A DNA stretch of 64,000 nucleotides, from contig OZ024928.1 in assembly GCA_964017235.1 (NCBI GenBank), positions 152,296,881 through 152,360,880 of the forward strand. Reading direction: 5' to 3'. The notes beneath the pieces are model-generated. The model saw nothing but the letters and a program-made list of their open reading frames with translations, did no database searches and had not been told where the DNA came from. The DNA is from Sabellastarte sp. h YS-2021 (lineage: Eukaryota; Annelida; Polychaeta; Sabellida; Sabellidae). The translations under genes were made by a program, and so were the position numbers. Below are positions 42,950 to 55,770 of the stretch, piece after piece; the first letter of the stretch is position 1; every line of letters starts with the position of its first letter.

Positions 42950-44630
42950 TTATATCCCCAGACAAAAGTCAGGGATATATTGGATTCAGGTCTGTCACAC
43001 CGCCGCTGCTGTAGAAATTTCCTTGTGTACGAGATAACTCAAAAACGGATCAGTATTTCTTTTTCAAACTTGGTACACATGTTAAGAGTGCTCAAAGGAA
43101 GATCCCTATTTTAAGGTGACCTTCAACTCCCAATAATAAAGAACTTATGGCCACCTTAAGGTCAGAAATTTGACTTTTGGCCACTTAGAGCCCTCTAGGT
43201 CACAAACTATGAGGCTCATCTGGCTAAAATTTTACCTGAGAACACATTAATACATTCTTAGTACATGTGCCGAAAATCAAGACTTTAAGTTGAGAAAATT
43301 GTGTTTGAGGCCCATAAATACCCCATTTAGGGATTTTTTCCTACATTTTTCACACATTTTGCCCTATAATTTGGAAGTGGTAATTCTGATGAGTCTCAAA
43401 CTGCACTAGGTATAACTTTTATATGTAATGCTGGTCTGTGAAAAATTTAATGGCTGTAGGTTTACCTGTAAGGTCGACTTAAGGTCTCAAAATTGCCCAC
43501 AGAGACCCAATTTATGGACTTTTTGTCACTTTCAAGCACAGCAGTTTTCAAACTATTTTTCTCATCTAAGTGAAATATCATCTGGGAATATATCAATATG
43601 TATTTTTTATATGTGCCGTAAAATTTAGGTCCTAATAGACTTTTAACCTGTGTATGAGGACCATAAACACTCACCCGAGTGACCCTTTTAAGACATTTTT
43701 CACATATTTTGCCCTGTAACTTGGAAATGGTAAGTCTGAGAAGTTTCAAACTGTATTAGTTATAAATTCTATGTTTAATCTTTGTATGTGACAGATTTTT
43801 TAAGTCTGAAGCTTTAATTTGAAGGTCACATTGAGGTCTCTAAAAGGCCCACACAGACCCAATATTTGGTCTTTTGGCCACTTTTAAGCCCTGTGACTGT
43901 TAAACTATGTGACTGATAGAGCTGAAATCCCATCTGGGAATATATTATGTTCTTTTTACATGTGCCGAAAATCAAGGCTTTTAGTAGACATTTAACCTGT
44001 GTATGAGGACCATAGACACTCACCCAAGTGACCTTTTATGACATTTTTTTCTGTATTTTGCCCTGTTATTTGAAAATTCTAAGTGTGACAAGTCTTAAAC
44101 TGTACTATATATAATTTTTGTTTGTTATCTATGTCCCCCAAAAGTTTCAGATCTGTGGTTTAATTGCTAAGGTCACTTTAACAATTGTAAAATGCCCACA
44201 GAGACCCAATTTATGGACATTGTGCCACTTTAAAGCCCTGTAACTGTCGAACTATGTGGCTCATAGAGGAGCTGAAAGGAAGTGCCTGTCTATTTAAATT
44301 TTGAATATTAAAGATGTTATGGCTATCTTAGGCTTTTAAGAACTTATTTTTGTGTTTTTATCCCTCTGCTTGCTGAGTTTTTAAGTTTTTAAAATTAAGC
44401 TGGTTATACATATTAAAATAGGTAAAATGGACACTGTTATTTTCTGGTGAGCTTTAATTCCCAATATTAATGAAATTATAGCCTTATGTAGTAAAATAGG
44501 GGATTTTTAACCCTTTACTAGCCCAGTATTATTCAACTGGCCTCAGTTAATTTTGACACAGCTCCTACAATTATGAACTTATTTCAGTTGATAATCACAC
44601 ATTTAAAATTCTCAGTTCTAATTATTATTA
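42950..44630 (+). mobile_element. R1 element, copy 2 (holds the empty site)
   Basis: A|TTATATCCCCAGAC, hairpin 42951-42979, CACCGCCGCTGCTG, then GAGATAACTCAAAAACGG. About four internal units follow, then AAGAACTTATTTTTGTG near 44338, continuous where copy 1 carries the 10606-12165 insertion. Similarity to copy 1 extends to about 44630 (CAGTTGATAATCACAC). Confidence 0.7.
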
Positions 44631-44639
44631 TAAATCTGT

Positions 44640-45960
44640 TCTTGTGGTTTAATAATTTATATTTAAATCTGGAGGCATATTTTCCTGTTGTATTTTCAAT
44701 ACAGTGAAAGCTCTTCCTTTGAATTCATCAACCAAAGGCTACCATATTTGAATTCAATGGTAATACTTTGTTTCTACTAGTAAAAGCTTTGAGGTGACAT
44801 AATGAGAGTCCTTCTTTTGGATGAATCAACCAGGTTGATTCAAACTTATAAAGCATATACATTTTGAATTGGGAGACCAGTCTAAATTTGTCAATATACT
44901 TTTAAAACTATGTAAATACTTCAACAAAATAAGGCTCTATATTAAGAATACTTCAACAAAATAAAGTTCTTTATTAAGTCGCCCTGTGCAACATTTAATT
45001 AATGAGCAGTTAAAAAAACAATGTGCTCATTCATGACATTTAAAATTTTAATATTTTGTAGACTTCTCTACATTGTCAATATTTTGTTTTTTCATAACTT
45101 CTCACGTCTTTTCTCTATATGTACTACATTGCTAGTGGTAATACCATGCTTCCTCGCATTTATTACATTGATATTGGTAAGGACTTTGTAACACAGTGAA
45201 AATTTTTCCTTTGAATCTATCAACTAAAGGTTATCTGATTTGAACCCATCAGTAATATTTTGTTTCCTAACATCTCTACACATAGGACTTTGATACCGGT
45301 GATAGCTTGGTGTGATACAGTGAAAATTTCCCTTTTAATTTTTTCAGTTAAAGAGTAACAGATTTGCACTCATGGGTAATATTTGGTTTTCTAATATTGA
45401 TACATGTATTATATTGATACTGGAAGCATTGATACTAGTAGAAGCAGTTTCGTTGTAAGAGCTTGAAGGTTGATTTGAACTTATAAAGCATATTGCTACT
45501 GAACGGGTAGCTCAGTATAATTTTTTAAATGTAATAGTGACAACAACATAAATGCGTCCACAAAACAATGCTCTTTCTTGAGTTGTACAACACTTGAGTA
45601 GTCCAAACAAGGGTGCTCCTTCAAGATATTGAATCTTTTATTTTTTTTTAATTTCTCATGCATTATATGATTATTGGTAATACTTTGGTTTTTTTTTCAC
45701 GCTACATTGTTACTGGTAATACTTTTTTATTTATTTATTTTTTTTTTTTTTTCATATATATACACACTTTGATCCATTTACTCTTTGAATGTCTATTCAC
45801 CTCTCTATATGTATTATATTGTTACTGGTAATAATTTTTTTTTTCTCATATCACTTTATGTATTACATTGATACTGGATTGGATTGATTTTGAAGCAATG
45901 CTACTATAATTGGTTATGACCAGCCATTAGCTTTTTCTCACATTCTTGCTTTTTGTGATT
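44640..45960. other. AT-rich degenerate repeat region
   Basis: Words such as TATTACATTGATA(T/C)TGGTAA recur near 45120, 45165, 45410, 45705, 45810 and 45855 at irregular spacing, with several T-runs. No gene. Confidence 0.5.
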
Positions 45961-45975
45961 CACCATGTTTTTGTT

Positions 45976-46005
45976 ATGTCAGCTGACTTGTCAGTCAGCT
46001 GACAT
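45976..46005 (+). repeat. Perfect 5' hairpin of the satellite element
   Basis: ATGTCAGCTGAC / GTCAGCTGACAT arms, loop TTGTCA. Confidence 0.9.
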
Positions 46006-46429
46006 TATGTCGTCACTCTGCGGCGTGGGCGTACGCGTCCGCGTCCGCGTACGCGTCCGCGTGAACAACTTCTCCTCCAAAACTACAAGGCCTAGAGACG
46101 TGCTGTTTTTTTTAAAAGATACCTTATCTATCGAGGATGAAAAATTGTTCAAGGCATGCAAATCTGTCTGTTCGTCTGTTTGCTAGAGACATTACAAGGG
46201 GGGTACCCCCACCAAAAGTGTGAAAATTTCAACACTTAATCACAATTTTCTCAGTGACTATTGCAGGGATTTCTCTCATATCTTGCATATATGTACTAGG
46301 CCACAGGTAGATTCTCTTGTGTGAGTATGAGACCTGGATCTGTCTTACTTTTTTTTTAATAAATTTTTTTAATAATTTTTAATGCATTAAAATTCATGAA
46401 ATCATGCACAAAATCATTTATAACTTGAA

Positions 46430-49400
46430 AAGTGTTGCATTTAGAGCATTTTGTTAAAATATGTTATTCAGCTACTTTTTTCATAGCTACAATATGGTGA
46501 GTAAGTTGGGTGCCTGTCTCAATAGCTAAGTGAGTAATAGCTACTTTTGGGCTTTTCAGCAACTTCCATCATGAGTAAAATCACTTGTAACTTAAAAACT
46601 ATTGCATTTAGAGAATTTCGTATAAATATGTTATTCAGCTACTTTTGGGTCAGCTATAACATAGTAAAATTTTAGACCTGTAGCTCATGGCATAGCTGAG
46701 TAATAGCTACTTTTAGGTTATCACTGTTGAGTAAATCGCTTATAACTTCAAAACTATTGCATTTAGAGAATTTCGTATAAATATGTTATTCAGCTACTTT
46801 TGGGTCAGCTATAACATAGTAAAATTTCAGACCTGTAGCTCATGGCATAGCTGAGTAATAGCTACTTTGAGGTTATCACTGTTGAGTAAATCGCTTATAA
46901 CTTGGAAACTATTGCATTTACAGTATTTTGTTTCAATATGTTATTCACCTATTTTGGGATCAGCTATAACATAGTGAAGTTTCAGATCTGTGGCTCATTG
47001 CATAGCTGAGTAATAGCTACTTTGAAGTTCTCACTATTGAGTAAATCACTTGTAACTTAAAACCTATTGCATTTAGAGAATTTCGTATAAATATGTTATT
47101 CAGCTACTTTTGGGCCAGCTATAACATAGTAAAATTTCAGATCTGTAGGTCATGGCATAGCTGAGTAATAGCTACTTTAAAGTTCTCACTATTGAGTAAA
47201 TCAGTTGTAATTGGAAAACTATTGCATTTAGAGTATTTCGTATAAATATGTTATTCAGCTACTTTTGGGTCAGCTATAACACAGTAAAATTTCAGACATG
47301 TAGCTCATGGCATAGCTGAGTAATAGCTACTTTTAGGTCATCACTATTGAGTAAATCAGTTGTAACTTGAAAACTATTGCATTTACAGTATTTTGCTTAA
47401 ATATGTTGTTCACCTACTTTTGGGTCAGCTATAACATACTAAAATTTCAGACCTGTAGCTCATTGCATAGCTGAGTAATAACTACTTTGAGATTCTCACT
47501 ATTGAGTAAATCAGTTGTAATTGCAAAACTATTGCATTTAGAGAATTTCGTATAAATATGTTATTCAGCTACTTTTGGGGCAGCTATAACATAGTGAAAT
47601 TTCAGATCTGTAGGTCATGGCATAGCTGAGTAATAGCTACTTTGAAGTTCTCACTATTGAGTAAATCAGTTGTAATTGGAAAACTATTGCATTTACAGAA
47701 TTTCGTATAAATATGTTATTCAGCTACTTTTGGGTCAGCTATAACATAGTAAAATTTCAGACCTGTAGCTCATGGCATAGCTGAGTAATAGCTACTTTTA
47801 GGTCATCACTATTGAATAAATCAGTTGTAACTTGAAAACTATTGCATTTACAGTATTTTGCTTAAATATGTTGTTCACCTACTTTTGGGTCAGCTATAAC
47901 ATAGTAAAATTTCAGACCTGTAGCTCATTGCATAGCTGAGTAATAACTACTTTGAGGTTCTCACTATTGAGTAAATCAGTTGTAATTGCAAAACTATTGC
48001 ATTTAGAGAATTTAGTATAAATATGTTATTCAGCTACTTTTGGGTCAGCTATAACATAGTAAAATTTCAGACCTGTAGCTCATGGCATAGCTGAGTAATA
48101 GCTACTTTTAGGTCATCACTATTGCGTAAATCAGTTGTAACTTGAAAACTATTGCATTTACAGTATTTTGCTTAAATATGTTGTTCACCTACTTTTGGGT
48201 CAGCTATAACATAGTAAAATTTCAGACCTGTAGCTCATGGCATAGCTGAGTAATAGCTACTTTGAGGTTATCACTGTTGAGTAAATCGCTTATAACTTGG
48301 AAATTATTGCATTTAGAGTATTTTGTTTCAATATGTTATTCACCTATTTTGGGGTCAGCTATAACATAGTGAAGTTCCAGACCTGTGACTCATTGCATAG
48401 CTGAGTAATAGCTACTTTGAAGTTCTCAATGTTGAGCAAATCACTTATAATTTGAAAACTATTGCATTTAGAGAATTTCGTATAAATATGTTATTCAGCT
48501 ACTTTTGGGTCAGCTATAACATAGTAAAATTTCAGACCTGTAGCTCATGGCATAGCTGAGTAATAGCTACTTTGAGGTTATCACTGTTGAGTAAATCGCT
48601 TATAACTTGGAAACTATTGCATTTACAGTATTTTGTTTCAATATGTTATTCACCTATTTTGGGGTCAGCTATAACATAGTGAAGTTTCAGATCTGTGGCT
48701 CATTGCATAGCTGAGTAATAGCTACTTTGAAGTTCTCACTATTGAGTAAATCACTTGTAACTTAAAACCTATTGCATTTAGAGAATTTCGTATAAATATG
48801 TTATTCAGCTACTTTTGGGCCAGCTATAACATAGTAAAATTTCAGATCTGTAGGTCATGGCATAGCTGAGTAATAGCTACTTTAAAGTTCTCACTATTGA
48901 GTAAATCAGTTGTAATTGGAAAACTATTGCATTTAGAGTATTTCGTATAAATATGTTATTCAGCTACTTTTGGGTCAGCTATAACACAGTAAAATTTCAG
49001 ACATGTAGCTCATGGCATAGCTGAGTAATAGCTACTTTTAGGTCATCACTATTGAGTAAATCAGTTGTAACTTGAAAACTATTGCATTTACAGTATTTTG
49101 CTTAAATATGTTGTTCACCTACTTTTGGGTCAGCTATAACATACTAAAATTTCAGACCTGTAGCTCATTGCATAGCTGAGTAATAACTACTTTGAGATTC
49201 TCACTATTGAGTAAATCAGTTGTAATTGCAAAACTATTGCATTTAGAGAATTTCGTATAAATATGTTATTCAGCTACTTTTGGGGCAGCTATAACATAGT
49301 GAAATTTCAGATCTGTAGGTCATGGCATAGCTGAGTAATAGCTACTTTGAAGTTCTCACTATTGAGTAAATCAGTTGTAATTGGAAAACTATTGCATTTA

Positions 49401-51075
49401 CAGAATTTCGTATAAATATGTTATTCAGCTACTTTTGGGTCAGCTATAACATAGTAAAATTTCAGACCTGTAGCTCATGGCATAGCTGAGTAATAGCTAC
49501 TTTTAGGTCATCACTATTGAGTAAATCAGTTGTAACTTGAAAACTATTGCATTTACAGTATTTTGCTTAAATATGTTGTTCACCTACTTTTGGGTCAGCT
49601 ATAACATAGTAAAATTTCAGACCTGTAGCTCATTGCATAGCTGAGTAATAACTACTTTGAGGTTCTCACTATTGAGTAAATCAGTTGTAATTGCAAAACT
49701 ATTGCATTTAGAGAATTTAGTATAAATATGTTATTCAGCTACTTTTGGGTCAGCTATAACATAGTAAAATTTCAGACCTGTAGCTCATGGCATAGCTGAG
49801 TAATAGCTACTTTTAGGTCATCACTATTGCGTAAATCAGTTGTAACTTGAAAACTATTGCATTTACAGTATTTTGCTTAAATATGTTGTTCACCTACTTT
49901 TGGGTCAGCTATAACATAGTAAAATTTCAGACCTGTAGCTCATGGCATAGCTGAGTAATAGCTACTTTGAGGTTATCACTGTTGAGTAAATCGCTTATAA
50001 CTTGGAAATTATTGCATTTAGAGTATTTTGTTTCAATATGTTATTCACCTATTTTGGGGTCAGCTATAACATAGTGAAGTTCCAGACCTGTGACTCATTG
50101 CATAGCTGAGTAATAGCTACTTTGAAGTTCTCAATGTTGAGCAAATCACTTATAATTTGAAAACTATTGCATTTAGAGAATTTAGTATAAATATGTTATT
50201 CAGCTACTTTTGGGCCAGCTATAACATAGTAAAATTTCAGACTTGTAGCTCATGGCATAGCTGAGTAATAGCTACTTTTAGGTTATCACTGTTGAGTAAA
50301 TCACTTATAACGTGGAAACTATTGCATTTAGAGTATTTTGTTGCAATATGTTATTCACCTATTTTGGGGTCAGCTATAACATAGTGAAGTTCCAGACCTG
50401 TGGCTCATTGCATAGCTGAGTAATAGCTACTTTGAAGTTCTCATTGTTGAGTAAATCAGTTGTAATTGGAAAACTATTGCCTTTACAGAAATTTGTGCAA
50501 ATATGTTATTCAGCTACTTTTGGGTCAGCTATAACATAGTGAAATTACAGACCTGTAGCTCATGGCACAACTGAGCAATAGCTATTCTCAGGCACTGACT
50601 GTTGAGTAAATCGGCTATAACTTGAAAAATATTGCATTTGGAGTATTTTGTTAAAATATATTGTTCACCTACTTTTGGATTAGCTATAACATAGTGAAAT
50701 TACAGACCTATAGCTCATGGCATAGCGGAGCAATAGCTATTTTCAGGTTCTCACTATTGAGTAAATCAGTTGTAACTTGAAAACTATTGCATTTACAGTA
50801 TTTTGCTTAAATATGTTGTTCACCTACTTTTAGGTCAGCTATAACAGAGCAAAAATTCAGACATGTAGCTCATTGCATAGCTGAGTAATAGTTACTTTGA
50901 GGTTCTCACTCTTGAGTAAATCAGTAGTAACTTGAAAACTATTACATTTAGAGTATTTTGTTAAATATGTTATTCACAGACGTTTTGGTCAGCTATAACA
51001 TAGTGAAATTGCAGACCTCTATGTCATGGCATAGCTGAGCAATAGCTTCTTTCAGGTTCTCACTGTTGAGTAAAT
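46430..51075 (+). repeat. 155-bp satellite array, about 30 monomers
   Basis: CAGCTATAAC recurs at 46651, 46806, 46961, 47116, 47271, 47426, 47581 and onward at exactly 155 bases. Each monomer has AACTATTGCATTTAGAGAAT, GCTACTTTTGGGTCAGC, TTCAGACCTGTAGCTCATGG and GCATAGCTGAGTAATAGC. Edge monomers are more diverged than central ones. No coding capacity. Confidence 0.97.
46750..50170 (+). repeat. Higher-order repeat: 11 monomers (1,705 bp), two copies
   Basis: Monomer-specific variants recur 1,705 bases apart: CAGTATTTTGTTTCAATATG at 46921 and 48626; the rare ACAGTAAAATTTCAGACATG at 47281 and 48986; CATACTAAAATTTCAG likewise. Only isolated differences were seen (e.g. ATTGAATAAA at 47812 versus ATTGAGTAAA). 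Similarity drops to monomer level after about 50175. Confidence 0.93.
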
Positions 51076-51079
51076 CATT

Positions 51080-51900
51080 GTATCCAACCTATAGGAAATC
51101 ATGGGCTGGGAATCTGTTAATATGGTCCGATTTGACCTTGGAACCCTCCTTCAAGGTCAAATGAGGATAGCCAAACATAAAAGTGCTTATAACTCGCTTA
51201 TTATTGGTCCTAGAGGTTTGGAATGAAAACCAACCTATAGAAAATCATGAGCTGGGAATTTTTTCGTGTGGTCGGATTTCACCTTGGACCCCTCCTTCAA
51301 GGTCAAATGAGGATAGCCAAACTTAAAAGTGCTTATAACTCGCTTATTATTGGTCCTAGAGGTTTGGAATGGAAAACCAACCTATAGAAAATCATGGGCT
51401 GGGAATCTTTTGGTGTGGTCAGATTTCACCTTAGACCCCTCCTTCCAGGTCAAACGAAGATAGCCAAACTTAGAGTGCTTATAACTCGCGTATTATTGGT
51501 CTTGGAGGTTTGGGATGGTAAACCAACATATAGGAAATCATGGGCTGGGATTCTTTTGGTGTGGTCAGATTTGACCTGGGACCCCTCCTTCAAGGTCAAT
51601 TGAGGATAGCCAAACTTACAATCGCTTAGAACTTGCTTATTATTGGTCCTACAGGTTTGGGATGGTAAACAAGCTACAGGAAATCATGGGCTGGGAATTT
51701 TTTTGTGTGGTCGGATTTAACCTTGGACCCCTCCGTCAAGGTCAAACAAGGATAGCCAAACTTAAAAAGTGCCTATGACTCACTTATTATTGGTCCGAGA
51801 GGTTTGGGATGGTAAACCATCCTAAATTCTTTGGCTGGGAATCTTTTGGTATGGTCAGATTTGACCTTTGGACCCCTTCTTCATGGTCGAACGAGGATAT
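51080..51900 (+). repeat. Second tandem array, ~147-bp unit, about 5.5 copies
   Basis: AAATCATGGGCTGGGAAT, GGATAGCCAAACTTAAAAG and ATAACTCGCTTATTATTGG recur. Directly abuts the 155-bp satellite, whose sequence reappears briefly at 51895-51960. Confidence 0.9.
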
Positions 51901-52139
51901 TGCATTTATAGTATTTCTTTAAATATTTTTAACCTACTTTTTACACTTAAACAATTACCTTGTTACTTTATTTCATAATACCATTTGCAGGGCACAACTT
52001 TTTTGTCCTTTTTTTCTGTCAGCTTCGGAATATCTTTCGAACATGCTGTTCAGTTACCATTTACTGTATTTCTGTACAGCCCTTTCCCTGATAATTATGC
52101 TTTCCTCTCATTATCACCATCACAAATCAAAAACATTCA

Positions 52140-52182
52140 GTCAGCTGACACAGTGCCCGTTCACGGGCACTCTCCTCTTGTT
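52140..52182 (+). repeat. 3' terminus with inverted hairpin-arm copy, hairpin and CTCTTGTT
   Basis: GTCAGCTGAC, then AGTGCCCG/CGGGCACT hairpin with loop TTCA, then CTCTTGTT. Confidence 0.7.
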
Positions 52183-52406
52183 AATACTTCTTTTGTCTTA
52201 TTTAAGTTTTGTTATGTGTTCGTTTTTGACAATTTTTCACATGGGTACTGTAATAGTCAGGAATGAAATGGTAGTGTTTTCTGAGGTAATAACAACAGAA
52301 GCCTCAAATGATTCTGATAATTATGTAAGAATATTTCATTTGCTGTTTATCATAGATAAAAACAATTTTAAAATGTCTTTGCCTGTGGTGACCATTATTT
52401 CTTGCT

Positions 52407-53040
52407 GTGGCTATGCCATTGTTAAATAAGATTGTTGTGTTGTCTGCAAACTGTAGGGGTTTACAAAATATGAAAAAGAGACAAGATGTCTTAACATATT
52501 TCAAAGAAATGACTGCTAATATAATATGTCTTCAAGACACCCACTGGATTGAAAAAGATATACCCAAAATTAAACAGTTATGGGGAAATGATTGTTATAT
52601 CCATGGAACTTGAACGAATGCACGTGGAGTTGCAATTTTGTTCAAAAACAATTTTGAATACGAAATTATATCCCAAACATATGATCGTGAAGGTAACTTT
52701 ATATGTTTAACTGTAAAAATTACATCTGCTATCTTTAATCTTGTAACATTGTACGGACCAAACATAGATAACCCTTCTTTCTACAGAGAAATAAAAAATG
52801 TTTCCCTGAAGAATAACCCAGATTACTATATAATCTGCGGGGACTTTAATATGATCCTCGACCCAAATATCGACAGCTATAATTATAGAAATATCAACAA
52901 TCCAAAAGCAAGAAAAGAGGTTCTACATATGATACAAGAATTGAACTTATGTGATACCTTCTGAAATTTTCATCCCACCACACGCAGATATACATGGAGA
53001 TCTCGTAATCCACTGAAACAAGCACGCTTGGATTTTTTTT
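52407..53040 (+). pseudogene. LINE apurinic/apyrimidinic-type endonuclease domain
   Basis: KIVVLSANCRGLQNMKKRQD, IICLQDTHW, then after a TGA at 52611 RGVAILFKNN, LVTLYGPNID and YIICGDFNMILD: the N-C-E-D motif series of LINE endonucleases, which nick target DNA. The C-terminal part (RRYTWRS) lies after another stop, near 52962. Two stops make it dead. Confidence 0.82.
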
Positions 53041-53319
53041 AACTTCGGATACGATAATAGATTCAATTAATAAATGCGAGATTAAACCTGGTTATAAATC
53101 TGACCATTTATTGCTCTCGAAATTATTCAGAATAAATTTACCATAGGAAAGGGGATTTGGAAATTCAATAACAATTTACTTAGAAATGAAGATTACATTG
53201 AATTAATAAACAAAATTATAGACAGTGAAATTTATACTTACGCCATTCCAATTTACCACCCAATTTATCTCAAAGGGAACTATAAAGATATTCTTTTCAA
53301 AGTTGAGGATGATTTATTT

Positions 53320-53676
53320 TTGGAATTACTTTTCCTTAAAATACATGGCGAAACCATTAAATTTTCATCCATCCAAAAGAAAAGTCAACTAACAGAAGAA
53401 AAGAACCTGATAACAGATATTGAACAGTTAGAGAACACAGGGTCTATAAACTCACAACTACTTCTTGATAAAAAGGCCACATTGGAAACCATTAGAGAAG
53501 AACGAATTCAAGGCCAGATGATCCGATCCAGAATTCAATGGCTACATGAAGGGGAAAAACCCTCAAAATATTTCTTTAACCTTGAAAAAAGAAACTACTT
53601 AGAAAAAACTGTTAAAAGGGTTCAAGACAAGGATGGTCAGTTTATAACTGAACAGAAGAACATTTTAGATATATAA
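53320..53676 (+). pseudogene. LINE linker between endonuclease and RT
   Basis: Helical, charged; includes RSRIQWLHEGEKPSKYFFNL, a phrase typical of the segment before the RT in L1/Tx1-type ORF2. Ends in a stop at 53674; RT sequence resumes in another frame. Confidence 0.78.
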
Positions 53677-53768
53677 AAAATTTCTATGAAAATTTATTTA
53701 GCAATAAGGATGATACACTAGAAAATGTCAGTCTAAAAGAAATATTAAAGAATGCTAATCTCCATAAA

Positions 53769-54749
53769 GTGTCTGATAATAAATTGGGTGATCCAATTTC
53801 TACATTGGAGTTAAGTGAAGTATTAAAAAAAAAAAAACATAACAAGACCCCAGGTATGGATGGCATTACAAGTGAATTTCTAAAAGTTTTTTGGAAAAAA
53901 TTAAAATTCTTTATTACCCGGGCAATTAACGCCTGCTTTAAAAAAGGAAAGCTGTCAACAACTCTTCGGCAAGGAATAATAACTTGTATCCCAAAAGGAA
54001 ATAAAGAGCGGTATCACCTGAAAAATTGGAGGCCTATCTCACTCCTGTGCACTACATACAAGTTAGCATCTGGTGTAATAGCTAGCAGAATGAAAACTGT
54101 TCTTGACAAAATTATTTCTGTTACTCAAAGAGGTTTCATAGCGGGTAGACAAATTAGTGACTGTACAAGACTAGTTTATGATGTTATGCAAGCTGCTGAA
54201 ACAAATAACCTATCAGGACTTCTTCTTTTAATTGACTTTCAAAAGGCTTTTGATTCAATTTCTTGGAATTTCCTCTATAAGACCCTTGATCTATTTGGTT
54301 TCTTCCCAAAGTTCATTGACTGGATTAAGCTATTTAATAATGATATTGAAATGTATGTCTTACAAAGTGGGTATCTTTCTAAAAAAATTAAAGTCGGGAG
54401 AGGCTGCCGGCAAGGTGATCCTATAGCTCCTTATTTATTCCTTACAGGAGCAGAGATTCTGGCACTCCTTATTAAATTGAATCACGATATTGTGGGTCTA
54501 AAACTTTTTTCGCATTGCTGTAAGATAACACAGTTTGCAGACGACACAACATTGATCTTGGATGGCTCACAACAATCACTACAGGCTGCTTTAAACACAC
54601 TTGAAATATTTGGTAATTTTTCAGGACTAAAAATGAATAAAGAAAAAACCAAGGTCATTTGGATAGGCAGGAAAAACACTCCAAAGATAAATTGCAAATT
54701 TCTGAAAAACTTGATTGGGGCAAAACAGATTTTAAATTGCTTGGGGTAA
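53769..54749 (+). pseudogene. LINE reverse transcriptase domain
   Basis: Open for 326 codons with KTPGMDGITSEFLK, NWRPISLLCTTYKL, motif A LLLIDFQKAFDSISW, motif B GCRQGDPIAPYLF and motif C QFADDTTLI. The core RT is intact. The frame is lost around 54660-54750 and continues in the next frame. Confidence 0.88.
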
Positions 54750-55770
54750 ATTTCAACGTTGATTTAAATAAAATGCCGGTAATAAATTTAAATCCCATCT
54801 TGGAAAAAATTCTCAAAGATATATTTAATTGGCAATCAAGACAGCTTACACCAATGGGCAAAATTATTGTTCTGAAGACTATGGTAGTATCAAAATTTAT
54901 CCACATATTCTCAGTACTACCAATATCAGAATCATTTATTCATAAGTTACACACTATATTTTTCAAATTCCTCTGGAATAACAAACCAGATAAAGTTAAA
55001 AGAGAAACTGTTTGTTGTGACTTTTTAATGGGTGGTTTAAAAATGATTAATGCCCATGCATTTATTAAATCTTTAAAGGCCAGTTGGGTGAGAAGAATAT
55101 TCTGTGGCCCAGAATGTCAATGGTTAACTCTGTTCAATGAAATGTACACATATACTGGGAAATTGTATTTCGAGAGCATGTGGGGAAATGTTCTTATCAA
55201 AAAGACGTCTAATGCTTTCTGGGTTGAGGTTATTGAAAACTGGCAGATTTTTTGCAGAAAACAACAACCAAAAAGCAACATGGACATAATGAACACTAGT
55301 ATTTGGTATAATCCAAAAATATCAAGAGAACCTCTATATTTCTCACATTGGTTTAACGCAGGAGTGTTACTATTAGGGGATATTTTAAATGACAAAGGTA
55401 AAATTGAATCATTCGAAACACTTCAGAAAAGATATAGCATCAATTGTAATACACTAGATTATTACAGGATAAAACTCTGTTCAAAACTTTGTTAAAAAGT
55501 TCAGTTTTGAAGAATCCTTTAATTACTCTAGACCATCCTGCCCTTTCCATCTACGGATTCTCTTTAAATCAAGTAAAGGAGTCAAAGATTTTTATGAAAT
55601 CTTCCTCAGTAATCCTGGTAATAGGTCCGTAGCACAAATAAAATGGCAATCACTTGTTGATGCAAACATCTCAAATTTTTGGTCAGTAATTTACAAAATC
55701 TGCTTCAAATCTATATATAACAACAGTTATGTCTGGTTTCAATATAAAACAATAAATAATATTTTAGGTA
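54659..55770 (+). pseudogene. LINE region after the RT
   Basis: Continues the polymerase: LTPMGKIIVLKTMVVSKF, FFKFLWNNKPDKVKRET, FLMGGLKMINAHAFIKSLKA. A stop/frameshift occurs at 55495, with homology running on in another frame (WFQYKTINNIL) until the insertion. Confidence 0.8.

Larger units (their letters stand above)
45970..52182 (+). mobile_element. Hairpin-headed element containing an expanded satellite
   Basis: Starts TTATGTCAGCTGAC with a perfect 12-bp hairpin (45976-46005), then a CpG-rich GTACGCGTCCGCGT stretch (46028-46062). Next come ~370 bp of unique sequence, the 155-bp satellite (46430-51075) and a second ~147-bp array (51080-51900). Then GTCAGCTGAC again (52140-52149), a hairpin (52152-52171) and CTCTTGTT (52175-52182). 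The matching ends and the shared CTCTTGTT with the element at 15242-16373 support one element. Non-coding. Confidence 0.6.

Noticed and set aside
45965-46186. 73-codon frame with an RVRVRVRV run
   Set aside because: Comes from the hairpin and the ACGCGTCC simple repeat of the satellite element.
46430-51075. Regular repeats considered as a CRISPR-like array
   Set aside because: Eukaryotic context; the whole 155-bp unit is repeated with no unique spacers. It is satellite DNA.
51985-52429. Two overlapping frames before the LINE
   Set aside because: They cross the end of the satellite element and the LINE flank; no recognisable protein.
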